Shown here one piece after another: positions 8,169 to 16,028 of a DNA stretch of 51,763 bases. Numbering within the stretch: the stretch's first letter is position 1; every line of letters begins with the position of its first letter. Origin of the DNA: Psychrobacter sp. (GTDB lineage: Bacteria; Pseudomonadota; Gammaproteobacteria; Pseudomonadales; Moraxellaceae). Below the pieces are notes generated by a model. It worked only from the letters and a program-made list of their open reading frames with translations, did not search any database and was not told the DNA's origin. The translations under genes were made by a program, and so were the position numbers. The DNA lies in assembly GCA_018260445.1 (NCBI GenBank), contig JAGLBE010000011.1, positions 1 through 51,763 on the forward strand, written 5' to 3'.

Positions 8169-8677
8169 GTTTAATTAGCTATCAATTTTTCCCACGCTCT
8201 CACGGTATTACGTTTGGTATACAACAGGTGGTTGATTGCTTTGTTAACGTTGAGAGTATGATAACCTCGGAGAAATTCAATCTTAATAGTAATCAAGTAT
8301 TGGATACCGTTAGATTAGAGTTAGAGTCTTTGGGGTATAGAGTTGAAACTAGTAAAGCAAAGAGTGACAAAATAGACGTTCCTGTCCTTTTTGGTGTTGA
8401 TAATAATATTGACAAATCTTTCAATGCCGATGCTTTGAGTGCTGATGGTAAAATAGTGATAGAGGTTGAAGCAGGTAGGGCAACAGAGAACAATCAATTT
8501 TTAAAAGATATTTTTCAAGCCTGCATGATGTACGATGTTGAATATCTAGTAATTGCGGTGCGAAAAATATATCGAGGTCATAACGACTTTCAAATTATTT
8601 ATACTTTTCTAGAAACATTGTATATCTCAAACCGTTTACATTTACCTTTGAAAGGTATTCTATTGATTGGTTATTAA
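8165..8677 (+). CDS. Conserved hypothetical protein, possible PD-(D/E)XK nuclease-like fold
   Basis: 170 residues with no signal peptide or membrane segment. A central segment, ADALSADGKIVIEVEAGRA, gives an acidic residue followed by a beta-strand with ExE, as in restriction-endonuclease-like folds (the BglII type is one comparison). It is followed by FLKDIFQACMMYDVEYLVIAV and LPLKGILLIGY. The nuclease fold is inference from this pattern only. Its start overlaps the stop of the small frame before it (ATGA), implying translational coupling. The gene is clearly richer in A+T than leuC on its left and lies inside what is normally the leuC-leuD unit, both signs of acquisition. Defence or toxin roles are conceivable but unproven. 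Confidence 0.55.
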   Translation: MSLISYQFFPRSHGITFGIQQVVDCFVNVESMITSEKFNLNSNQVLDTVRLELESLGYRVETSKAKSDKIDVPVLFGVDNNIDKSFNADALSADGKIVIEVEAGRATENNQFLKDIFQACMMYDVEYLVIAVRKIYRGHNDFQIIYTFLETLYISNRLHLPLKGILLIGY

Positions 8678-8899
8678 TTGAACAGTTAAGCCCCTTAGAC
8701 TTAATTTGTATAGTAAATAGTCATAATGACTATCAATTATTTAGGTGCATTGGCTATTGCCTGTCTTTAACGACATAAAAAATAGATTGTCAACAGTTGC
8801 CTAAACGCCCCTGGGTTATATTGAACCCTTTTAAAAAATGCATTGAATGCTTTAAATCATAAATGTATCTTGTCAGTAATCAACTTCAAAGGAACCCTC

Positions 8900-9562
8900 A
8901 TGCAAGCCTATAACACCCAAACCGGCATCGTTTGCCCACTTGACCGCTCCAATGTCGACACCGACCAAATTATTGCCAAACAGTTTTTAAAGTCCATAAA
9001 ACGTACAGGTTTTGGGGTGAATTTATTTGATGATTGGCGTTATTTGGATGAAGGCGTGCCTTCTTTAGATGGGGATCAAGATAGCAGCACCCGAGTTATT
9101 AACCCCGATTTTGTGCTTAATCAACCTAGATATCAAGGTGCGACCATTTTGCTCACCCGCAAAAACTTTGGTTGTGGATCCAGTCGTGAGCATGCACCTT
9201 GGGCCTTGTCCGAATATGGTTTTCGTACCATCATTGCGCCAAGTTTTGCCGATATTTTTTATAATAATTGCTTTAAAAATGGGATGTTGCCGATTATATT
9301 ATCAGAAGACATTGTTGATAAATTGTTCGAAGATTGTTTTACCAATGAAGGCTATACACTAACCGCCGACCTTGAGCGGCAAGTTGTCACTACGCCTGAA
9401 GGAAATGAGTATCCTTTTGCAGTGGATGAGTTTCGTAAGCATTGTTTATTAAATGGGCTTGATGATATTGGCTTAACCTTGCAGCAAAGCGATGCGATTA
9501 AAGCCTATGAGGCTAAAGCAAAGCAGCAAACACCATGGATTTTTAAAGAGGTGCGGGCTTGA
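8900..9562 (+). CDS. leuD: 3-isopropylmalate dehydratase small subunit
   Basis: Small, swivelling subunit of isopropylmalate isomerase, partner of LeuC. The ATG at 8900 is 6 bases behind AAAGGA and begins [20 protein letters not shown], matching the family start; the in-frame start at 8843 would add 19 unrelated residues. The family motifs [12 protein letters not shown] and [15 protein letters not shown] are intact. Length is 220 aa, near the usual 200-215. It is separated from leuC by the AT-rich insert and from leuB by about 290 bases containing a palindromic repeat. Confidence 0.96.
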   Translation: MQAYNTQTGIVCPLDRSNVDTDQIIAKQFLKSIKRTGFGVNLFDDWRYLDEGVPSLDGDQDSSTRVINPDFVLNQPRYQGATILLTRKNFGCGSSREHAPWALSEYGFRTIIAPSFADIFYNNCFKNGMLPIILSEDIVDKLFEDCFTNEGYTLTADLERQVVTTPEGNEYPFAVDEFRKHCLLNGLDDIGLTLQQSDAIKAYEAKAKQQTPWIFKEVRA

Positions 9563-9620
9563 GTTAGGGAAAACGTAAGGTGCGTATTTTCAAGTCATCT
9601 GCTATATTTTCGTTTTAGGT

Positions 9621-9646
9621 GTAGGGTGCGTTCCACGCACCATTAA
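9621..9646. repeat. Palindromic dispersed repeat, copy 1
   Basis: Stem GGTGCGT/ACGCACC (9625-9631, 9635-9641) with a 3-base loop, flanked by GTAG on the left and ATT on the right. The second copy at 12380-12405 has the same flanks and a compensating stem change. The rest of the leuD-leuB gap (9563-9856) shows no gene. Confidence 0.75.
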
Positions 9647-9856
9647 AATAACGATATTTGCATATAAAACACGAATTTTAATCTGACGATGCGGGCTTTA
9701 GGGTCAGTACCGTTGGCGCAGACGGTGATACTTTTAGTGCCTGCGCCCGTGTCAGCCAAGATAGTAGCGCGAAGCGGGATTAGCTACCATAATAAAATCT
9801 CTAAAAGTTGCGAGTGATTTTAAAACAGATATTTACCATGAATAATAGGACACACT

Positions 9857-10957
9857 ATGAACGTTTTAACCCTAGCCGGCGATGGCATTGGCCCAGAAAT
9901 TATGATTCAAGCCGTTAATGTGCTACAAGCGGCAAGTAACAAGTTCGAATTAGGCGTAATGCTTGAAGAGGGTGATTTGGGCGGTGCCGCAATTGATAGA
10001 ACCGGTTTACCATTGCCCGATGACACACTGGCAAAAGCCCGTGCTGCTGATGCGGTGTTGTTGGGCGCAGTGGGCGGCCCTAAATGGGACACTATTGAGC
10101 GTAGCATCCGCCCAGAGCGAGGGTTACTAAAAATCCGTAGCGAGCTTGGGCTATTTGCCAACTTGCGGGTGGCCAAACTCTATCCGCAATTGGTCAATGC
10201 CTCAAGCATCAAGCCCGAGATTATTCAAGGCTTAGACTTGTTAATTGTACGCGAGCTTACAGGCGGCATCTATTTTGGCGAACCGCGCGGTATTCGCACC
10301 TTAGACAATGGCGAGCAGCAAGGTTATAACACCATGGTGTATAAAACCTCTGAGATTGAGCGTATTGGTAAAGTGGCGTTTGATTTGGCAAGAGTGCGGG
10401 CCAAAGCCAGCGGCAAAGCGGCCAAGGTGTGCTCAGTTGACAAAGCGAATGTGTTAGAGGTCACCGAGCTGTGGAAACAAACCATGATTCAGTTGCAAGA
10501 GTCTGACTATACCGATGTGGGGTTAAGTCATATGTATGCCGACAATGCCTGTATGCAGCTGATTAAAAACCCCAAGCAGTTTGATGTGATGGTGACTGGC
10601 AATCTGTTTGGCGATATTTTATCTGACGAAGCCGCCATGCTAACGGGGTCGATTGGCATGTTGCCATCGGCAAGTTTGGATGAGCATGGCAAAGGCTTGT
10701 ATGAGCCTTGTCACGGCAGTGCGCCAGACATTGCCGGCCAAGATAAAGCCAATCCACTCGCCACTATTTTGTCGGTGGCAATGATGCTGCGTTATACGTT
10801 TCAGCACGAAGAGTCTGCTGCGGCGATTGAGCAAGCGGTGAGCGAGGTGTTGGACGATGGGCTACGCACCGGCGACATCATGGATACGGACAGCAGCGGC
10901 TTAACCTTGGTCGGCTGTCAACAGATGGGCGAGGCGGTATTGGCAAAGTTGGGTTAA
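9857..10957 (+). CDS. leuB: 3-isopropylmalate dehydrogenase
   Basis: Oxidatively decarboxylates 3-isopropylmalate with NAD+, giving 2-oxoisocaproate, the third step of leucine synthesis. The 366-residue length is typical. Visible family motifs are [10 protein letters not shown] at the N-terminus, the Arg-rich substrate segment [24 protein letters not shown], and the metal/NAD motif [18 protein letters not shown] followed by [20 protein letters not shown]. The ATG is preceded by AGGA at 9846-9849. A strong terminator follows, so leuB ends the leu unit. Confidence 0.97.
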   Translation: MNVLTLAGDGIGPEIMIQAVNVLQAASNKFELGVMLEEGDLGGAAIDRTGLPLPDDTLAKARAADAVLLGAVGGPKWDTIERSIRPERGLLKIRSELGLFANLRVAKLYPQLVNASSIKPEIIQGLDLLIVRELTGGIYFGEPRGIRTLDNGEQQGYNTMVYKTSEIERIGKVAFDLARVRAKASGKAAKVCSVDKANVLEVTELWKQTMIQLQESDYTDVGLSHMYADNACMQLIKNPKQFDVMVTGNLFGDILSDEAAMLTGSIGMLPSASLDEHGKGLYEPCHGSAPDIAGQDKANPLATILSVAMMLRYTFQHEESAAAIEQAVSEVLDDGLRTGDIMDTDSSGLTLVGCQQMGEAVLAKLG

Positions 10958-10986
10958 TTATTCGCCAATCATAAACGGTTAGCCAT

Positions 10987-11019
10987 AAAAAAACCGCTAA
11001 ATTATTTTAGCGGTTTTTT
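10987..11019 (+). terminator. Terminator after leuB
   Basis: Stem CCGCTAAA/TTTAGCGG with a TTAT loop, extended by A-tract/T-tract pairing (10988-10993 with 11014-11019). T tracts on both strands mean it could also serve infA on the minus strand. Confidence 0.9.
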
Positions 11020-11115
11020 ATTGCGGACTGATGCATCATTCGGCTTTTAATCGTCACTTAGCCTCTCAAAAAAAACAAAGAAAAACCAAGCATCAACTAA
11101 AAAATCAAACTTAAA

Positions 11116-11340
11116 CTAGGTCTTACCACGATAGGTAATACGACCTTTTGACAAATCATAAGGCGTCATTTCAACCTTCACCTTATCACCCGTTAAAATG
11201 CGGATATAATGCTTACGCATTTTGCCCGAGATATGCGCAATAATTTCGTGACCATTCTCTAGGCGTACTTTAAACAAGGTATTTGGAAGGGTATCGATAA
11301 CTTCGCCTTCAAATTCAAGAATTTCGTCGTTTTTTGCCAT
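11116..11340 (-). CDS. infA: Translation initiation factor IF-1
   Basis: 74-residue S1/OB-fold protein that binds the 30S A site during initiation. It is nearly collinear with E. coli IF-1 (72 aa): [16 protein letters not shown], then [20 protein letters not shown] and [12 protein letters not shown]. It has its own promoter (11382-11410), so it is not simply the tail of the truA transcript. Confidence 0.97.
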   Translation of the reverse strand: MAKNDEILEFEGEVIDTLPNTLFKVRLENGHEIIAHISGKMRKHYIRILTGDKVKVEMTPYDLSKGRITYRGKT

Positions 11341-11381
11341 AACTATTGGGTCAGCCCGTTTTAATAAATTTGTAAGCGCAC

Positions 11382-11410
11382 ATTATACGTTAATTGTTTG
11401 ACGACTGCAA
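11382..11410 (-). promoter_or_regulatory. infA promoter
   Basis: On the minus strand TTGCAG (11410-11405) and TATAAT (11387-11382) are separated by exactly 17 bases, a good sigma-70 promoter 42 bases before the infA start. Confidence 0.75.
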
Positions 11411-11500
11411 ATCATCCATCAACGATAGCAGTGATAAGGCGGTGCGGTGCATCTGGCATAAACCCCAGCATAAACCCTGGCATAGGACATCCATAGGACT

Positions 11501-12358
11501 TCAAACATCTGGCAAATTAAGCCACAACGGCGCTGCTGCCACACTAGGCAACTGTTTTTGCCAGGGTTCTGGATAATAAGCATTGATAAAATACAGCCCA
11601 TTTGGCGAGGCGGTGGCGGGCGCCAGAGTGCGGTCTTGCGCCTGCAAAATGCGCAGATAGTCCTCAGGTTGCAGTTTTCCAGTACCAATGGCAAACAAGG
11701 TGCCCATAAGGTTGCGCACCATATGCTGCAAAAAGCCGTCCGCCTTGATATCGAAGACGATAAATTGACCGTGTTGCAATAGGGTGGCATGGTGCACATG
11801 GCGTACAGGTTGATTGGACTGACAAGCGGCGGCTCTAAAACTGCTAAAGTTGTGCACGCCCACAATGTGTTTGGCAGCCGTCTGCATCTGGGCGAAGTCT
11901 AAAGGCTCGTGGATATGAGTCACATGCTGCTTGAGCATGGCAGGGCGCTGCGGCTGGTTTAGGGTAATGTAGCGGTAGCGGCGGGCAATGGCGCCAAACC
12001 GAGCATGAAAATCAGCGGGCATCGGCATCACCCAGCGCAGCGCGATATCATCGGGCAACAGGCTGTTAGCGCCACGCAGCCAGTTAACAACCGTACGCTT
12101 GGCGGTGGATGTAAAATGGGCAACCATATTGCCGCCATGCACGCCCGCATCGGTACGCCCTGCGGCAACCACTTCGATAGGCTCATTGGCAATGGTGCTT
12201 AACGCGGTCTCTAACACCTCTTGCACGCACAACACTTCTTCTTGGCGTTGCCAGCCGTGATATTGGGTGCCCACAAATTCGATGCCGATGGCGTAGGTTT
12301 GAGCACAAATTTGAGTAGGGGTTTGAGACGTTGCGGCAGCAGTTGGGTAAGAAAACAT
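11501..12358 (-). CDS. truA: tRNA pseudouridine(38-40) synthase TruA
   Basis: Makes pseudouridine in the anticodon arm of many tRNAs. Motifs are IGIEFVGTQYHGWQRQ near the N-terminus, the catalytic-Asp loop AAGRTDAGVHG, ARRYRYITLN and DGFLQHMVRNLMG. I chose the ATG at 12358 (MFSYPTAAATS, 285 aa) because the longer frame begins with a GTG at 12439, has no ribosome site and would have to translate through the dispersed repeat at 12380-12405. Neither start has a strong Shine-Dalgarno. The fimV-to-truA order is shared with Pseudomonas, with an asparaginase gene inserted between them here. Confidence 0.93.
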   Translation of the reverse strand: MFSYPTAAATSQTPTQICAQTYAIGIEFVGTQYHGWQRQEEVLCVQEVLETALSTIANEPIEVVAAGRTDAGVHGGNMVAHFTSTAKRTVVNWLRGANSLLPDDIALRWVMPMPADFHARFGAIARRYRYITLNQPQRPAMLKQHVTHIHEPLDFAQMQTAAKHIVGVHNFSSFRAAACQSNQPVRHVHHATLLQHGQFIVFDIKADGFLQHMVRNLMGTLFAIGTGKLQPEDYLRILQAQDRTLAPATASPNGLYFINAYYPEPWQKQLPSVAAAPLWLNLPDV

Positions 12359-12379
12359 AGTTGACGGTTGACCATAGTC

Positions 12380-12405
12380 GTAGGGTGCGCCGAGCGCACC
12401 ATTGA
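12380..12405. repeat. Palindromic dispersed repeat, copy 2
   Basis: Stem GGTGCGC/GCGCACC (12384-12390, 12394-12400) with CGA loop, and the same GTAG and ATT flanks as the copy at 9621. It sits just upstream of the preferred truA start. Confidence 0.75.
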
Positions 12406-12486
12406 GTTGCGTTATGTTATTTTCGAGCAAGGTTAACACAACACCGTGACGGCATTAAAGGTAAAAGGGCGTGTTGGATATTACAT

Positions 12487-13644
12487 TTAGGTTTGCCGTA
12501 GCATATAAGCCCAGCGTTGCCGCCGCCGTGCTGGCGTGTCATAAGCCAAGTGCAACCAAAGCAAGCGGGCGTAAATAGCAGAAATGGTCAGCCGCCCTGC
12601 CGAAATGACTTGATGCGCATACTGCCAGCTTCCTGCTGCATAAGCCTCACTCACGCCGCCATAAGGACATTGGGTAGTGCAAACCACCAGATGACCCTGC
12701 TGATAAAGCTGGTCTAAAAGCGTGGCTAATGGCGCACTATACGGCACATTGCCTGCGCCATAGCCGATAAGCATAATCCCCATGGGCGCTAAGCTTAATA
12801 GCGAGCGTAGTTGCATCACCAGCCAATCGCTATTATTGGGCACGCAATAAACCGTAGCGACAACAACCAAGTGGGCAGCGCTATCGATGACAGGTTGCTG
12901 CGCCAAGCGGTCGTCTATCCAGTTTTGTCGGCGTGCTTTGGGCAATGTTTTGACATAGCTATTGGCCGGATAGCCCGCGCGGCTATGACCAGTAAACGCC
13001 ATCAAATCGTGACTGTGAATTTTTTGCACCGTTTGCGCCGGCCAGTGCTCACCGCCAAAAGCAACATAAACGCCTGCGTCTGCATAGGCAGCTAGTGCAA
13101 TGGCATCCGTTAGGTTTCCCCACGCATCGCTTTGCGCATCAATCACATGCTCATGCAGGTTATCCGCGTCCAATAGCGGGCGCATACTGGCCGTCAACAC
13201 AATACAGATATCCGAGCCGGCAAACGCCTCTGCCAAAAAAGCCCCTAAATAGCTGAGCGTATCGGTGCCGGTAATGAGCACAAACGCTCTATGGTCTGGG
13301 CATTTTGAGCTAGCTTGGCTGTAGTGCTGCAAGATTAATTGATAGAAAGAAACAAGGTCGCTAATAGACAACTGGCTGCTGTCTTTGATAACGCTATTGT
13401 CTATCACAACGCTCGGCTGTTGCTGCTGCTGTAAACTGGCGGTCAGTAGCGGTAAAAACACTGAGGCAGGTAGAGTGGCTAATGGCTTGCCATAACTGCC
13501 GAAAGTGCCGCCAGCATAAATTAGATGGGGGATGGCGGCTGCTAACGATTTGCTATGGCGTGTCGAGGCTGCAGCGCTTAAAGGGTTTGCAGCGGTGAGA
13601 GGGGTTTTAGAGGGCATATAAGATATAGACGGTTGTAAAGACAT
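12487..13644 (-). CDS. Asparaginase (type I-like)
   Basis: Hydrolyses L-asparagine to aspartate and ammonia. Both catalytic threonine regions of the asparaginase/glutaminase family are visible: YAGGTFGS (Thr47) and LITGTDTLSYLG (Thr128-Asp129). No signal peptide is evident, so the cytoplasmic type I class fits best. The 385-residue protein carries about 35 extra N-terminal residues rich in Ser and Ala before the family core, and no start in this stretch has a clear ribosome site. Met10 is an alternative start. It follows the fimV C-half after a terminator and precedes truA. Confidence 0.85.
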   Translation of the reverse strand: MSLQPSISYMPSKTPLTAANPLSAAASTRHSKSLAAAIPHLIYAGGTFGSYGKPLATLPASVFLPLLTASLQQQQQPSVVIDNSVIKDSSQLSISDLVSFYQLILQHYSQASSKCPDHRAFVLITGTDTLSYLGAFLAEAFAGSDICIVLTASMRPLLDADNLHEHVIDAQSDAWGNLTDAIALAAYADAGVYVAFGGEHWPAQTVQKIHSHDLMAFTGHSRAGYPANSYVKTLPKARRQNWIDDRLAQQPVIDSAAHLVVVATVYCVPNNSDWLVMQLRSLLSLAPMGIMLIGYGAGNVPYSAPLATLLDQLYQQGHLVVCTTQCPYGGVSEAYAAGSWQYAHQVISAGRLTISAIYARLLWLHLAYDTPARRRQRWAYMLRQT

Positions 13645-13690
13645 GGTAATCTGCCAGTATTGCTAAAAAAGGAGACGAAAAGCGAGTGAT

Positions 13691-13724
13691 AGAAAAAGGT
13701 ACATGGCAGAAGCGATGTACCTTT
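13691..13724 (-). terminator. Terminator after the fimV C-half
   Basis: Perfect 10-bp stem (AAAGGTACAT at 13695-13704, ATGTACCTTT at 13715-13724) with a 10-base loop. On the minus strand it runs into a T-rich tail. It separates the fimV C-half from the asparaginase gene. Confidence 0.85.
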
Positions 13725-13728
13725 AATG

Positions 13729-13764
13729 GTTTGAGCAATTGTTTGAGCAATTGTTTGAGCGATT
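13729..13764. repeat. Three tandem 12-bp units
   Basis: Unit GTTTGAGCAATT repeated three times, the last with one change (GCGATT). It lies between the fimV C-half and its terminator. Confidence 0.9.
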
Positions 13765-13808
13765 GATAGACTGGTAGACTGATTCAGCCAATAATGCGGC
13801 AATGGCGC

Positions 13809-15590
13809 TTAATTCATCCGCATTAAGATATCGCGCGCCACTGTTTTTTGCGCATCGCTGCTGTCGCCGTCCATCACTTCGGTTACCAAGCGTTTGGCAC
13901 TGTCGTATTCGCCAAGCTCCAAGTACTGTTGCGCCAAATCGAGGGTAATTTGTGAGTTGTCCAAGCCTTGCAAAAAGCCAAACGACTGCATAAATTCGCT
14001 ATCATCGATAACAGGTGCGGCAACGCTTTCTGTTGGCAACACGGCAGCGTCGCTTGTATCGATTACAGCGTTCGTGGCAGCTAGTGGCTCAATCTCATTA
14101 ACCTTTGGCGTCTGTGCGGTCGTTGCGCCCAGCATATTTGTTGCAGATAGGGCGTCAAGCTGAGAGAAGGTGTCATCATACTCGGTAGTGGCTGTGGGTG
14201 CCTCTGCTGAGAGGGCACTCTCTGTAGGCGCATCAATGGACGTTGTTTCCATGATGGTCTGGATTGGCTGGGTTGTCTCGTCAATGCTTAAATCATTAAT
14301 GACCAACTCAGCATTGTCTAGTTCATTTGTGCTAGGCGCTTCAACAACAGGCGCTTCAACAACAGGCTCTTCAACAACAGGCTCTTCAACAACAGGCTCT
14401 TCAACAACAGGCTGGTCGATAATCGAGTCTTCAAAAACGGGTGCTGCAATCAGTGAATCATCCACCCCATGCGTAGAGATATCGGCTTCTACGAGTGTCT
14501 CATTTGTATCATCAAGAGCTTCTGGCACAACCGGTTGAATGTCGATAACGCTGTCAACAAGCGGCTCATCCCAACTTAACTCAATCTCATCATTAGCGTC
14601 TTCTGCTAAATCACTATCAGCGTGAGTAGGGCTGTCAGCGGTGTGAGTGCTGAGCGCCTCGGTGTCTAGCTCAAGCTCCGCCTCTAATGGCTCAACGCTC
14701 AAGACGTTGTCGTCAATACTGGCGTCTTCAACGTGAAGTGCTTGCGTCGGCGTCGCTGCCGTTAATTCAGCAGCAGTGTCAACAGGCTTTACATTATCAA
14801 TATCAGTATCAAAGGAGAGTTCAAACGCATCGCTTGTCGATTCGGCCACAGATGGCGTCGTTGGTGCACTGTCAGAGGCTGTCGGTAACTCTAAGTCAGC
14901 ACTAAACTCAAGGACAGAATCGTCCGCTGTGTTGGTCGTCCCATCCGCCAACAATTGGCTTTCCAAATCGTCAAACGATAGACTTGCCTCGTTATCAGAC
15001 TGAGGGCGCACTGGCGCATCAGTACTTAAGCCATCTGTAGCGGCATCATCCGTACTAAAATCTTCCATATCACCAAAATCTAGTGACATATCTGACATAT
15101 CATCGTCAGTAGTCGGGGCGGCAGCTTCCGCGTGCACGGGGCTTGCGGCAGTGATAGGCTCTGGTGGATTTTTTAGAGTCGCCTCTTCATCTAGCATCGA
15201 CTTTAAGTCTTGGGCTTGCTTGACGGTTGCGGTGTCAGTATTGGCGTCTATGTCGCGAAACAGGCTATCAAATTCGTCACGGCGATTGGTTATCGCAAAG
15301 ACATTTAATAGCTTTAACATGATTGCACTATTGTTGGGCTTCTTTTTTAAACCCTGTTTAAGCTCCGAGATGGCATCATCATAACGTTGCTGATTAATGT
15401 AATCTTGTGCATTTAAAATATAATCCGTCTCTGGCACTGCGGCAGGGACGCGCACAGATTTAGCCTGCTCTAAAGGTTTTGGCGCTGGCGTAGGTTGTGA
15501 TGGGGTTTTGTTTTTACCACCGCGCATCAAAAATACGGCGATAGCGGCCACAATAATTACAGCAATAAGGATATAAACCATGGAATTCAT
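13809..15590 (-). CDS. FimV C-terminal half: membrane anchor, acidic domain, TPR, FimV C-domain
   Basis: Corresponds to the inner-membrane and cytoplasmic part of the polar landmark protein FimV/HubP. It starts with a single membrane helix (MVYILIAVIIVAAIAVFLM) followed by RGGKNK, predicting an N-out/C-in topology. TPR-like helices follow (about residues 50-110), then about 400 very acidic residues including a tandem EEPVV stretch. The end, ITLDLAQQYLELGEYDSAK, matches the conserved FimV C-terminal motif. I chose the ATG at 15590: GAGGGAG is 5 bases upstream, while the frame opens two codons earlier with GTG. It is 593 aa. The N-terminal half is the separate gene upstream (16029-18197), with 438 non-coding bases between. 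Confidence 0.8.
   Translation of the reverse strand: MNSMVYILIAVIIVAAIAVFLMRGGKNKTPSQPTPAPKPLEQAKSVRVPAAVPETDYILNAQDYINQQRYDDAISELKQGLKKKPNNSAIMLKLLNVFAITNRRDEFDSLFRDIDANTDTATVKQAQDLKSMLDEEATLKNPPEPITAASPVHAEAAAPTTDDDMSDMSLDFGDMEDFSTDDAATDGLSTDAPVRPQSDNEASLSFDDLESQLLADGTTNTADDSVLEFSADLELPTASDSAPTTPSVAESTSDAFELSFDTDIDNVKPVDTAAELTAATPTQALHVEDASIDDNVLSVEPLEAELELDTEALSTHTADSPTHADSDLAEDANDEIELSWDEPLVDSVIDIQPVVPEALDDTNETLVEADISTHGVDDSLIAAPVFEDSIIDQPVVEEPVVEEPVVEEPVVEAPVVEAPSTNELDNAELVINDLSIDETTQPIQTIMETTSIDAPTESALSAEAPTATTEYDDTFSQLDALSATNMLGATTAQTPKVNEIEPLAATNAVIDTSDAAVLPTESVAAPVIDDSEFMQSFGFLQGLDNSQITLDLAQQYLELGEYDSAKRLVTEVMDGDSSDAQKTVARDILMRMN
14335..14409 (-). repeat. 15-bp tandem repeat coding EEPVV units
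   Basis: About five near-identical 15-base units inside the fimV C-half, each encoding EEPVV or EAPVV. In-frame slippage here would change the length of the acidic linker without breaking the gene. Confidence 0.85.
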
Positions 15591-16028
15591 ATGCACTCCC
15601 TCGTCTTATTTAGTTGGGCTACTACAAAATAGCAGCCAACAATGGTTTTAGTATAATGATTCTATTCAGCCGTTTTATCCGTGCTAAGATAACTCTTATA
15701 ATATATAGATTATAGTAGCCCAGATAGCAGCCCAAAATAGTATATGCGATGGACTATACTACAATATAAGTCAGCCAATATATAGTAGTCAATGCTAGGG
15801 CAGGGCGTCATTGCCAATGAATGATAAGCTATCGGACAAAAATAGCGTTATTAGCGCTAAGCGGTGTCTGCCGTGTAGTATTTTGTAGCCTTTTACGGCT
15901 TATGGCAGATTTGCCCTCTAGCCAGTTGCCTTGTAGCCAGTTGCCCTATAGTCAGTATTGCCCGTATAGCTATCTTAACGACCAAGTGCCCCATTGTCAG
16001 CACAGCGCTCACTTTAGGGGTATTGGGT
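15591..16028. other. Non-coding gap between the two FimV halves
   Basis: No frame joins the two genes. It contains three diverged 15-bp units (15911-15955, TTGCCCTCTAGCCAG type), AT-rich promoter-like sequence near 15690-15780, and a distant inverted repeat (GGGCTACTA at 15617-15625 region, TAGTAGCCC near 15712). The ribosome site of the C-half closes it. This looks like a real intergenic region rather than a frameshift. Confidence 0.6.

Noticed and set aside
14170-15384. Ser/Val-rich plus-strand frames opposite the FimV C-half
   Set aside because: Antisense shadows of the acidic repeat region; the minus frame has the membrane helix, TPR and conserved C-terminal motif.
15597-16028. A frameshift joining the two FimV halves
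   Set aside because: No frame in the gap carries either half onward, and the C-half has its own ribosome site next to its start.
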